From JAVVHE01 sp032249695 (GTDB lineage: Bacteria > Pseudomonadota > Alphaproteobacteria > Sphingomonadales > Sphingomonadaceae), in the NCBI GenBank assembly GCA_032249695.1, contig JAVVHE010000006.1:62001-126000 (forward strand): 64,000 bases of DNA, written 5' to 3'. The notes below the pieces were generated by a model. It did not search any database. It saw only the letters and a list, made by a program, of their open reading frames with translations, and had not been told where the DNA came from. Position numbers and translations under genes: made by a program. The stretch's first letter is position 1, and every line of letters starts with the position of its first letter. Positions 50,209-58,847 of this stretch are shown piece by piece.

Positions 50209-51389
50209 AGCCGCCGCGCACGGGCATGGCCACCCGCCTGGTCCAGGCCGGGCGGCGGACCGAGTGGACCGGGCCGATCGTCAGCGTGCCGCCGATGCGC
50301 GCGTCGACGGTCATTTTTCGCAGCCTCGCGGATTACGAGCGCGCCTGCCGGGATTTCCACACGGGGCCGGTATACGCAACGCACGGGCTGCCGACGCAGT
50401 GGGGGCTGGAGGAAGCGCTGACCGCGCTGGAGCCCGGCGCGGCAGGGACGCGGCTGTTTCCGAGCGGGCTGGCTGCGGTCGCGGCTGCGATCCTGTCGGT
50501 CGCCGGCGCGGGCGACCACGTGCTGCTGCCCGACAACTGCTATGGCCCGACGCGCAGGCTCGCGAAGACGCTGTTCCAGCGTATGGGGATTGAGGCGACG
50601 TTCTACGATCCCATGGGCGGGGCGGGGGTCGCTGCGGCCTTCCGCGACAACACGCGCGCGCTCCACATCGAGGCGCCCGGCAGCGGCACGTTCGAGGTGC
50701 CCGACACGCGAGCGCTCGTCGCAGCCGCGAAGGCGCGCGGAGCGTGGGTGACGGCGGACAACACCTGGGGGACGCCGCTGCGCTTTCCGGCACTGACGCT
50801 GGGCGCGGACCTTTCGGCGATGGCGCTGACCAAATATGTCGGCGGCCATTCGGACGTGCTGGGCGGCAGCGTCACCGCAGCGCCGTCGGCATGGGAGCGG
50901 CTGCGGGATACCGCGACCGATCTCGGCCAATGCCTGTCGCCCGACGACGCATGGCTCTGCACGCGCGGGCTGCGCACGATGCACCTGCGCCTCGCCGCGC
51001 ACGAAGCCGCGGCGCTGGACGTGGCGCGCTGGCTGTCCGCCCACCCGCTTATCGCGCGCGTGCTGCATCCGGCGCTCCCGTCGTGCCCCGGGCACGAACA
51101 CTGGCAGCGCGACTTCACCGGCTCCACCTCGCTGTTCAGCTTCGTGCTGAAGCGCCCCGGCCGCCCGCGGCTCGCGGCGATGCTGGAGGGGATGCGCGTA
51201 TTCCAGATAGGCTTCTCGTTCGGCGGGTTCGAATCGCTCATCATCCCGCTCGATCCGGCGAAGGGCCGTACCGTGACGCGCTGGGATGGGCCCGGCCCGA
51301 CAATCCGCCTTCACGTGGGGCTGGAGGACGTGGCCGATCTGATCGCCGACCTGGAAGCCGGATTGGCGCGCTACGAGGCGGCGGTGTAG
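50205..51389 (+). CDS. metC: cystathionine beta-lyase
   Basis: 394 residues from GTG 50205 (GTGA overlap). Cys/Met-metabolism PLP enzyme. YATHGLPTQWGLEEAL, FPSGLAAVAAAIL, the PLP-pocket VTADNTWGTPL, Schiff-base Lys in MALTKYVGGHSDVLGG, and the C-terminal GFSFGGFESLI and RLHVGLEDVADLIADLE indicate the MetC branch. It cleaves cystathionine to homocysteine, pyruvate and ammonia. Confidence 0.9.
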   Translation: MKPPRTGMATRLVQAGRRTEWTGPIVSVPPMRASTVIFRSLADYERACRDFHTGPVYATHGLPTQWGLEEALTALEPGAAGTRLFPSGLAAVAAAILSVAGAGDHVLLPDNCYGPTRRLAKTLFQRMGIEATFYDPMGGAGVAAAFRDNTRALHIEAPGSGTFEVPDTRALVAAAKARGAWVTADNTWGTPLRFPALTLGADLSAMALTKYVGGHSDVLGGSVTAAPSAWERLRDTATDLGQCLSPDDAWLCTRGLRTMHLRLAAHEAAALDVARWLSAHPLIARVLHPALPSCPGHEHWQRDFTGSTSLFSFVLKRPGRPRLAAMLEGMRVFQIGFSFGGFESLIIPLDPAKGRTVTRWDGPGPTIRLHVGLEDVADLIADLEAGLARYEAAV

Positions 51390-51483
51390 GCCACGCGGGT
51401 CGCTGCTGTCGGGCGTGAAGCGCGGACAACCTGGCTGGTGGAGGGATGACGTGCCCGCGGGCAGCCGCTAACCCGTCCCGGCC

Positions 51484-52566
51484 ATGACCGACCCCGCCGA
51501 TCTCCGCTCTACTCTGCTCGCCGAAGCGCACGCAGCGTCCAGCCTCGACGCGTTGGAAGCGCTGCGAGTGCGCGCGCTGGGGAAGCAGGGCGCGGTGACA
51601 ACGCTTTTAAAAACGCTGGGCCACGCCAGCCCGGAAGAGCGGCAGCGGCTCGGCCCCGTCTATCATGCGCTGCGCGAGGAGCTGAGCGCCGCGATCGCCG
51701 GCCGCCGCACTGCGCTCGAAGACGCGGCGCTGGAATCGCGGCTAACGGCCGAGCGCATCGACCTCAGTTTACCCGCCGCCCGCCCCCAGCAGGGCCGCAT
51801 CCACCCGATTTCCCAAGTGATGGACGAGCTCGCGGAGATCTTCGCGGATCTGGGCTTCACCGTTGGCACCGGCCCCGAGATCGAGGACGAGTGGCACAAT
51901 TTCACCGCGCTCAACATCCCGGAGCACCACCCGGCGCGCGCCATGCACGACACGTTCTACTTCCCCGAAGTGCAATCGGGCGAGCGCGGGCGGATGCTGC
52001 TGCGCACCCACACGTCGCCAGTGCAGATCCGATCGATGATGACGCACGAGCCGCCCTTGCGGGTGATCGCGCCGGGCCGCGTCTACCGCAGCGACAGCGA
52101 TGCCACGCACACGCCGATGTTTCACCAGGTCGAAGCATTGGTGATCGATCGCGACATCACGCTCGGCCATCTCAAGTGGACGGTCGAGGCGTTCACCAAG
52201 GCGTTTTTCGAGGTGGACGACGTGGCTCTGCGCTTTCGCCCTAGCTATTTCCCGTTCACCGAGCCGTCGATGGAAGTCGACGTCGCCTGCAGCATCGAGA
52301 ATGGCGTGCTCGATCTGACCAAGCGCGGCCGCTGGCTGGAAATCATGGGCTCCGGGATGGTCCATCCGCGCGTGCTCACCGCCTGCGGGCTCGATCCCGA
52401 TGAGTGGCAGGGCTTTGCGTTCGGCATGGGGATCGACCGCATCGCGATGCTGAAATATGGGATGACCGATCTGCGCGCGTTCTTCGATGGCGATGGCCGC
52501 TGGATCGCGCATTACGGCTTCGATCCGCTGCGCGCGCCATCGATCAGCGGTGGAGCGGGCGCTTGA
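51484..52566 (+). CDS. pheS: phenylalanine-tRNA ligase alpha subunit
   Basis: 360 residues. N-terminal coiled-coil tRNA-binding arm, then the class II catalytic core: GRIHPISQVMDELAEIFADLGF, HDTFYF, LLRTHTSPVQIRSM (motif 2 region), RPSYFPFTEPSMEVDV and GFAFGMGIDRIAMLKYG (motif 3). It is followed by pheT with an 88-bp gap that contains a REP-like element. Confidence 0.95.
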   Translation: MTDPADLRSTLLAEAHAASSLDALEALRVRALGKQGAVTTLLKTLGHASPEERQRLGPVYHALREELSAAIAGRRTALEDAALESRLTAERIDLSLPAARPQQGRIHPISQVMDELAEIFADLGFTVGTGPEIEDEWHNFTALNIPEHHPARAMHDTFYFPEVQSGERGRMLLRTHTSPVQIRSMMTHEPPLRVIAPGRVYRSDSDATHTPMFHQVEALVIDRDITLGHLKWTVEAFTKAFFEVDDVALRFRPSYFPFTEPSMEVDVACSIENGVLDLTKRGRWLEIMGSGMVHPRVLTACGLDPDEWQGFAFGMGIDRIAMLKYGMTDLRAFFDGDGRWIAHYGFDPLRAPSISGGAGA

Positions 52567-52569
52567 CGT

Positions 52570-52650
52570 CCCTCGCACGCCTTCGCTGCGCTCAGGCACC
52601 CTCTCCCGCTTGCGGGGGAGCGACAGGTCGCGTGGGCGGCCCGGGAGAGC
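52570..52650. repeat. REP-like element 7 (pheS-pheT gap)
   Basis: CTCTCCCGCTTGCGGGGGAG (52601-52620) plus CGACAGGTC and a closing CCCGGGAGAG reproduces element 4 at 28.66 kb with few differences. It fills most of the 88-bp gap, and its GGGAGAG end lies just before the pheT GTG, where it can serve as ribosome binding site. Confidence 0.68.
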
Positions 52651-52654
52651 GCAA

Positions 52655-55213
52655 GTGAAGTTCACGCTCAGCTGGCTGCGCGACCACCTGGATACCGATG
52701 CGACGCTCGGCCAGATTACCGACACGCTGACGGCGATCGGGCTGGAGGTCGATGGGGTCGCTGATCCAGCCGAGAGGTTGAAGCCGTTCGTGATCGCGCG
52801 GGTCGTCTCAGCCGAGCAGCACCCGAACGCGGACAAGCTGCGGCTGTGCATGGTCGATGTCGGCGCGGGCGAGCCGGTGCAGGTCGTCTGCGGCGCACCC
52901 AATGCGCGGGCGGGGATGATCGCGGTGTTCGCTCCGCCAGGCTCCTATGTTCCCGGTACGGGGATTACGCTGAAGGTCGCCCCGGTCCGCGGGGTCGAGA
53001 GCCGGGGCATGCTCGTGTCCGAGCGCGAGCTGGAATTGTCCGACGAGCATACCGGCATCATCGAACTTCCCGCCGATGCCGGACCTGTGGGATCGACTTA
53101 CACCGCGTGGGCTGGGCTGGACGATCCGGTGATCGACGTCGCCATCACGCCCAACCGGCAGGACTGCATGGGCGTCCACGGCATCGCGCGCGACCTCGCG
53201 GCGGCGGGGCTTGGCCGATTGAAGCCGCTGGGCATCAATCCGGTGCCCGGCGCCTACCCCATGGCGATCCGCATCGCGACCGAAGATCCGGAGGGCTGCC
53301 CGGTCTTTCTGGGCCGCATGGTGCGCGGGGTGCGGAACGGTTCCTCGCCCGCGTGGCTGCAGCGGCGGCTGAGCGCGATCGGACTGCGGCCCATCTCCGC
53401 GCTCGTCGATGTGACGAACTACGTCACCGTCGGCTGGGGCCGCCCGCTCCACGTTTACGACGCCGCGAAGATCGGCGGCTCGCTGACCGCGCGGCGCGCA
53501 CGGCCCGGCGAGGCGGTGTTCGCACTCAACGGACGAACCTACGAGCTCGACGACAGCATGACCGTGATCGCGGCGGGCGATCACGCTGACGACATCGGCG
53601 GCATTATGGGCGGCATGGAGACGGGCGTTTCGGCGGCGACCACCGATGTCGTCGTCGAATGCGCCTATTTCGATCCAGCGCGCACCGGCGCGACCGGGCG
53701 CAAGCTGGGCATCACCACCGATGCGCGAGCGCGCTTCGAGCGCGGCGTCGATCCGGCGTTCCTTAGGCCTGGCATCGAGCTGGCGACGCGGCTGATCATT
53801 GAGCTTTGCGGCGGCGAGGCGTCCGAAGTCGCCGAGGCGGGCGCCGTCCCGGACCACACCCGCACCGTCCGCTATCGCCCCGAGCGGGCGCGCACGTTGG
53901 GTGGGATCGAGGCTGCCCCGGCCGAACAGCGCGCGATCCTGGAGCGACTGGGCTTCGGAGTTGTGGCTGGCGCGGCCGCTCCGGCCGCGGCCGATCCAGT
54001 CTCCGCAGTGGTGTCCGCGTCTGCCGATGGCGCGCAGCCGCGCAGCCTCGGGCCGGGTGCGATCGATGCAGCCGAAGCGCCGATCGCCAGCACCTCGGCT
54101 GCGAGCGCGGGCGCATCGGGCCACACAGCGCTCACCTCCAGCGGCATCGGCACCAGTTGCGCAGCGTGGGAGGTGAGCCTGCCCAGCTGGCGCCGTGATG
54201 TCGACGGCGAGGCCGACCTGGTCGAGGAGATCGTACGCATCGCTGGGCTTGACCGCGTACCCGCGACACCGCTCCGCCGTCCGCCCGGCGTTGCGCGGCC
54301 AACCGCCAGTCCCGCGCAGCTGGCGGAGCGCCGCGCGCGTCGCGCAGCCGCCGCCGCCGGGCTGGACGAAGCGGTCACCTGGTCATTCATCGCGCCGGGG
54401 GAGGCCGAGCCGTTCGGCGAGGCGCCGTGGGTGCTGGAAAACCCGATCTCAGCGGACCTCGCGGTTATGCGCACCAGCCTGATCCCCGGCCTGCTCGCCG
54501 CGGCGCGTCGCAACCTTGCGCGCGGAGCGGAGAGCGTGCGGCTGTTCGAGGTGGGGCGCCGCTATCTCTCCGACGGTGAGCGGCCGACGCTCGCGATCCT
54601 GCTGGCTGGCGCCTTTGCTCCGCGCGACTGGCGCACCGGCCCTCGACGCGCGCCGACGGCCTACGATGTTCGTGCACTCGCTGAGACTGTGCTTGCGGCC
54701 GTCAATGCGCCGATCGAGCGCCTGCAAACGCTGGGCGACGCGCCAGGCTGGCTGCACCCGGGGCGCTCGGCGCGGCTGGCGCTCAACCCCAAGCAGCCAC
54801 TCGGCGTGCTCGGCGAGTTGCATCCGCGTCTGACGCGCGACCTCGGCGGCCCGGTCGCGGTCGCCGAGCTGTATCTGGACGCGCTGCCGCCCGTCCGTGC
54901 CGTCCGCGCGCGGCCGCCCTACGCGCCGCCCGCGCTGCAGGCCGTCACGCGCGATTTCGCGTTCGTTGTGCCGGAGACGCTGTCGGCTGAGGCACTGGTC
55001 CGCGCGGTCCGCGGCGCCGATAAGGCCGCGATTACGGCCGCGCGGGTGTTCGATCGGTTCGCGAGCGCGGGGCTGGGCGAGGGCGAGGTCAGCCTCGGCA
55101 TCGAAGTGACGCTGCAACCGGCCGAGCGCAGCTTCACCGAGGCCGATCTCGACGCGATCGCAGCGAAGGTGGTCGCAGCCGCGGGCAAGCTTGGGGCAAG
55201 GCTCCGGGCCTGA
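52655..55213 (+). CDS. pheT: phenylalanine-tRNA ligase beta subunit
   Basis: 852 residues from GTG 52655, opening MKFTLSWLRDHLDTDATL. It has an N-terminal tRNA-binding EMAP-like domain (VQVVCGAPNARAGM), B3/B4 editing domains, B5, and the C-terminal ferredoxin-fold anticodon-binding domain (AVTRDFAFVVPETLSAEALVRAVRGAD). An Ala/Ser-rich stretch of about 55-65 residues (from about 440 to 503) breaks the B5 domain between LGFGVVAG and WEVSLPSWRRDVDGEADLVEE, making the protein longer than usual. The inserted segment is low complexity and in frame. Confidence 0.93.
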   Translation: MKFTLSWLRDHLDTDATLGQITDTLTAIGLEVDGVADPAERLKPFVIARVVSAEQHPNADKLRLCMVDVGAGEPVQVVCGAPNARAGMIAVFAPPGSYVPGTGITLKVAPVRGVESRGMLVSERELELSDEHTGIIELPADAGPVGSTYTAWAGLDDPVIDVAITPNRQDCMGVHGIARDLAAAGLGRLKPLGINPVPGAYPMAIRIATEDPEGCPVFLGRMVRGVRNGSSPAWLQRRLSAIGLRPISALVDVTNYVTVGWGRPLHVYDAAKIGGSLTARRARPGEAVFALNGRTYELDDSMTVIAAGDHADDIGGIMGGMETGVSAATTDVVVECAYFDPARTGATGRKLGITTDARARFERGVDPAFLRPGIELATRLIIELCGGEASEVAEAGAVPDHTRTVRYRPERARTLGGIEAAPAEQRAILERLGFGVVAGAAAPAAADPVSAVVSASADGAQPRSLGPGAIDAAEAPIASTSAASAGASGHTALTSSGIGTSCAAWEVSLPSWRRDVDGEADLVEEIVRIAGLDRVPATPLRRPPGVARPTASPAQLAERRARRAAAAAGLDEAVTWSFIAPGEAEPFGEAPWVLENPISADLAVMRTSLIPGLLAAARRNLARGAESVRLFEVGRRYLSDGERPTLAILLAGAFAPRDWRTGPRRAPTAYDVRALAETVLAAVNAPIERLQTLGDAPGWLHPGRSARLALNPKQPLGVLGELHPRLTRDLGGPVAVAELYLDALPPVRAVRARPPYAPPALQAVTRDFAFVVPETLSAEALVRAVRGADKAAITAARVFDRFASAGLGEGEVSLGIEVTLQPAERSFTEADLDAIAAKVVAAAGKLGARLRA

Positions 55214-55277
55214 TTTGGGGTTCCGGGCATGGGCCGAGCGGCCTATGTCGCAACGGAAACCGCTTGCCCGAGGGCTC

Positions 55278-58139
55278 ATGTCCAATCCTTCTGCCGACGC
55301 CTTTCCGCTAACCGACGAAGCCCTGCAGCCCGGCCCGAGCTGGGCACGCACGAACTGGCCGCCGCTGCCCGACGATGCGCTGACGATCGCGCTTGATCCG
55401 ACGCGGATGCTCGCCGACGCTCCGCTGAAGTCTTCGAAGGCCGCCGGGTCGGCTCCGGCCGCCGACCCTGAGGCCGCCCGGCGCGCCGCGCAGGACTCGG
55501 TGCGCGCGCTGATGCTGATCCGCACCTACCGCGTGCGCGGGCATCTGGCGGCAAACCTCGATCCGCTCGGCCTGATGCACCGCGAGCTGCCCGCCGACCT
55601 GACGCCCGAGTTTCACGGCTTCGGCGAGCAGGATCTCGACCGCGAAGTTTATATCGGCGGCTTCCTCGGACTCGAAAAAGCAACCGTGCGCGAGATCGTC
55701 GACCTGCTCCAGCGCACCTACTGCGGCAATATCGGCTTCGAATACATGCACATCAACGCGGTGGAGGAGCGGCGTTTCATCCAGGAGCGCGTCGAGGGCC
55801 GCGACAAGGAAATCCAGTTCACCGAGCTCGGCAAGAAGGCTATTCTAAACAAGGTGATCGAAGCCGAGGAATGGGAAAAGTTCCTCGCCAGGAAGTACGT
55901 TGGCACCAAGCGCTTCGGGCTGGACGGCGGCGAATCGATGATTCCCGCGATGGAAGCGCTCATTAAATATGGCGGCCAGTATGGCGTTACCGATATGGTC
56001 ATCGGCATGGCGCATCGCGGGCGTCTGAACATGCTGGCGAACGTATTGCAAAAGCCGTTTCAGGCGATCTTCCACGAGTTCGCGGGCGGAGCCTCGACGC
56101 CCGAGGCGGTCGGCGGGTCGGGCGACGTCAAATACCACCTGGGGACGAGCACCGATCGCGATTTCGACGGTAAGACCGTCCATCTCAGCCTCGCTCCCAA
56201 CCCCAGCCATCTGGAAGCGGTAAACCCCGTTGTGCTGGGCAAAGCGCGCGCGGTGATGGAAATGGTCGGCGACCCCGATCGCGAGGACTCGGTCCGCGAC
56301 CAGGTGCTGCCGGTGCTGATTCACGGCGACGCGGCCTTCGCAGGTCAGGGCGTCGTCGCCGAATGCTTCGCGATGAGCGGCGTGCGCGGCTATGCGACCG
56401 GCGGCACGATCCATTTTGTCATCAATAACCAGGTGGGCTTCACCACCAGCCCGCAATTTGCGCGCAGCAGCCCCTACCCGACCGACATCGCGCGCACCGT
56501 CCAGGCGCCAATCCTGCACGTGAATGGCGACGATCCCGAGGCGGTCACCTTCTGCGCCAAGCTTGCGGTGGAATACCGCCAGACGTTCAGCCGCGATATC
56601 GTGATCGACATGTGGTGCTACCGCCGCTTCGGCCACAACGAAGCTGACGAGCCCGCATTCACCCAGCCGCTCATGTATGCAGCAATCCGCCAGCACCCGC
56701 CGGTGAGCGCGATCTATGCTGCGCGCCTGAAGCGGGCGGGCGTGGTCGATGACGATTGGGCGAACGCCAACCGCACCGAGTATCTGACCCGGCTTGAGGA
56801 CGATTTCGGCGCAGCGTCGGGTTACAGACCGAACAAGGCCGACTGGTTTGAAGGCCGCTGGCTGGGTCTCGGCCGCCCCGTCGACCCGATCACCGAGCGG
56901 CGCGCGGCCGAGACGGGCGTCGCGATCGATCGCCTGCGCGGCCTCGTGCCTGCGCTGACGCAGCCGCCCGAGGGCTTCGCGATCCACCGCACGCTGGAGC
57001 GTGTGCTGGCGGGCCGTGCGAGCGCGATCGAAACCGGCGAGGGCATCGACTGGGCGACCGCCGAGGCGCTCGCCTTCACGACGCTGCTGCAGGACGGCTA
57101 CGGCGTGCGCCTCTCGGGCCAGGATGTCGGCCGCGGCACGTTCAGCCAGCGCCACGCGCTGTGGTACGATCAGGTAACGGGCGCGCCCTGCTGTCCGTAC
57201 AAGCGCGTCAGTCCGAAGTTCGAGGTGCTCGATTCCATCCTATCCGAGTTTGGCGTGCTGGGCTTCGAGTATGGCTATGCGCTCGCCGAGCCGAGGTCGC
57301 TGGTGCTGTGGGAAGCGCAGTTCGGCGATTTTGCGAACGGCGCCCAAGTCATCATCGACCAGTTCATCGCGGCGGGGGAAATCAAGTGGCTGCGGGCGAA
57401 TGGCTTGGTGATGCTGCTGCCCCACGGCTATGAGGGCCAGGGGCCCGAGCATTCTTCGGCGCGGCTGGAACGCTATCTGCAGCTCTGTGCCGAGGACAAC
57501 ATCCAGGTCGCCAACTGCACCACCCCGGCCAACTATTTTCACATTCTCCGTCGGCAGCTGCTGCGTCCGTTCCGCAAGCCGCTCATCATGATGACGCCGA
57601 AGTCGCTGCTGCGGCACAAGTCGGCGGTGTCGGCGCTGAGCGAGTTCGGCGTGGGCACTCGTTTCCACCGAGTGCTGGAGGACCGCGGCCGCGTGCCGAC
57701 CGGCGAGGAGCGCACGCTGATCCTGTGCTCGGGCAAGGTCTATTACGATTTGGCCGACGCCCGCGACGCGGCGGGGCGCAGCGACATCTATATCGCGAGG
57801 CTGGAACAGCTCTATCCGTGGCCGGGCGAGTCTCTGGCCGAGTTGTTTAGCCACCTGCCCAAGCTCGGCGAGGTCGTGTGGGCGCAGGAAGAGCCCAAGA
57901 ACAACGGCGCGTGGTTTTTCATCGAGCCACTGCTGGAGGAGACGCTGGATTTCTGCGCCATGAAGATCGGCCGCCCCCGCTATGCCGGCCGCCCCGCGAG
58001 TGCCGCAACTGCCACCGGCCTCGCATCGCGTCATGCCGAACAGCAGCGCGCGCTGATCGCAGAAGCGCTGGGCGAGAGCCGCGCCGAGGTGGGGGCGGCA
58101 ATCGGCGCGGGAGTCCGGGACAAGCAGGCGGCGGGGTAG
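55278..58139 (+). CDS. sucA: 2-oxoglutarate dehydrogenase E1 component
   Basis: 953 residues from ATG 55278, behind GAGGG; an ATG at 55245 is an alternative. Thiamine-diphosphate decarboxylase of the TCA cycle. Landmarks: MLIRTYRVRGHLAANLDPLG, GMAHRGRLNMLANVL, the ThDP motif HGDAAFAGQGVVAECFAMSG to HFVINNQVGFTT, RRFGHNEADEPAFTQP, ISGQDV-like RLSGQDVGRGTFSQRHA, and the C-terminal EEPKNNGAWFF. It pairs with sucB, separated by 708 bp holding a decayed gene. Confidence 0.95.
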   Translation: MSNPSADAFPLTDEALQPGPSWARTNWPPLPDDALTIALDPTRMLADAPLKSSKAAGSAPAADPEAARRAAQDSVRALMLIRTYRVRGHLAANLDPLGLMHRELPADLTPEFHGFGEQDLDREVYIGGFLGLEKATVREIVDLLQRTYCGNIGFEYMHINAVEERRFIQERVEGRDKEIQFTELGKKAILNKVIEAEEWEKFLARKYVGTKRFGLDGGESMIPAMEALIKYGGQYGVTDMVIGMAHRGRLNMLANVLQKPFQAIFHEFAGGASTPEAVGGSGDVKYHLGTSTDRDFDGKTVHLSLAPNPSHLEAVNPVVLGKARAVMEMVGDPDREDSVRDQVLPVLIHGDAAFAGQGVVAECFAMSGVRGYATGGTIHFVINNQVGFTTSPQFARSSPYPTDIARTVQAPILHVNGDDPEAVTFCAKLAVEYRQTFSRDIVIDMWCYRRFGHNEADEPAFTQPLMYAAIRQHPPVSAIYAARLKRAGVVDDDWANANRTEYLTRLEDDFGAASGYRPNKADWFEGRWLGLGRPVDPITERRAAETGVAIDRLRGLVPALTQPPEGFAIHRTLERVLAGRASAIETGEGIDWATAEALAFTTLLQDGYGVRLSGQDVGRGTFSQRHALWYDQVTGAPCCPYKRVSPKFEVLDSILSEFGVLGFEYGYALAEPRSLVLWEAQFGDFANGAQVIIDQFIAAGEIKWLRANGLVMLLPHGYEGQGPEHSSARLERYLQLCAEDNIQVANCTTPANYFHILRRQLLRPFRKPLIMMTPKSLLRHKSAVSALSEFGVGTRFHRVLEDRGRVPTGEERTLILCSGKVYYDLADARDAAGRSDIYIARLEQLYPWPGESLAELFSHLPKLGEVVWAQEEPKNNGAWFFIEPLLEETLDFCAMKIGRPRYAGRPASAATATGLASRHAEQQRALIAEALGESRAEVGAAIGAGVRDKQAAG

Positions 58140-58433
58140 GCTACGTCGCCGTCCCCCGGGCCCAAGCAGGGGTAGCGGCCGCTGAGCCAGCCGTGCTCCA
58201 ACCCTAGGTCATCTCTGCCGCAGCGGGGGCTTGAGGTGACGCCGACGAGCGCTGGCCTGCCGGCTATGAGTGCCAGCGTCCGCTTGCATCACGGTTGAGG
58301 ACAACGTGCTTGCACCACGAGCGCTGCCCGTTAAGTGAGTCGGCGTCCCCTTCCGCCAAAAGCGGCCAGTGTCCTTCACGCTCATCTCGCTCAAGGAGAT
58401 GAATGCAATCATCGCCGATGGATGGGTTGGCAA
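58140..58433. other. gap after sucA without a recognised gene
   Basis: The stretch before the PIN remnant has several short open frames on both strands, none with recognisable protein character. It may have held the antitoxin partner of the decayed PIN toxin, but I see no AbrB-, CopG- or Phd-like motif. Confidence 0.4.
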
Positions 58434-58833
58434 GGTTACGCGAGTATCGCAGCCGATACGAATCTACTGGCGCGTGTCTTGCTCCGAGATGATCCTGAGC
58501 AGCAGCGCGGCGGGGAACCGGTGCTGCCAAGCGCCTCGCTCATCGCGGCGCCCGACGTGGTGCTTGGCGAGCTGGCGTCGGTCGGCCGAAGGCGCGCCCG
58601 GCAATGAATTTTGCCGCCTTCGTCGAACGTACAGACACGACCGGCACGGTCGACGAGGCGGGCGCGCGGGGCGTGCTCCATTTCCTGCGCGCGGGCGGTG
58701 ATTTCGCGGACGGCGTGATCGCGTATGAGGCGCAGAGCTTGGCGGCACGCCGTTCGTCGGTTTCGATGAGCACGAAGTTGCGCTACGCCGGGCGCAGGGC
58801 GGCCAGGCCGCCACGCCCGCTGAACTCACCTGA
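58434..58833 (+). pseudogene. frameshifted PIN-domain (VapC-like) toxin remnant
   Basis: Three pieces in three frames reassemble a PIN nuclease. Frame 1 (58434-58607) gives ASIAADTNLLARVLLRDDPEQ, with the first catalytic Asp, then PDVVLGELASV with the usual Glu. Frame 2 (from about 58604) gives VDEAGARGVLHFLRAGGDFADGVIA, with the second catalytic Asp pair. Frame 3 (58741-58833) gives GGTPFVGFDEHEVALRRAQ and ends at TGA. Two frameshifts and a probable deletion make it inactive. It lies between sucA and sucB, genes normally adjacent, so it marks an old insertion. Confidence 0.75.
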
Positions 58834-58847
58834 TCCCAAGGAAGCGC

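Noticed and set aside
58264..58530. Minus-strand ORF opposite the PIN remnant
   Set aside because: No recognisable domain, and it overlaps a much better explained pseudogene on the plus strand.
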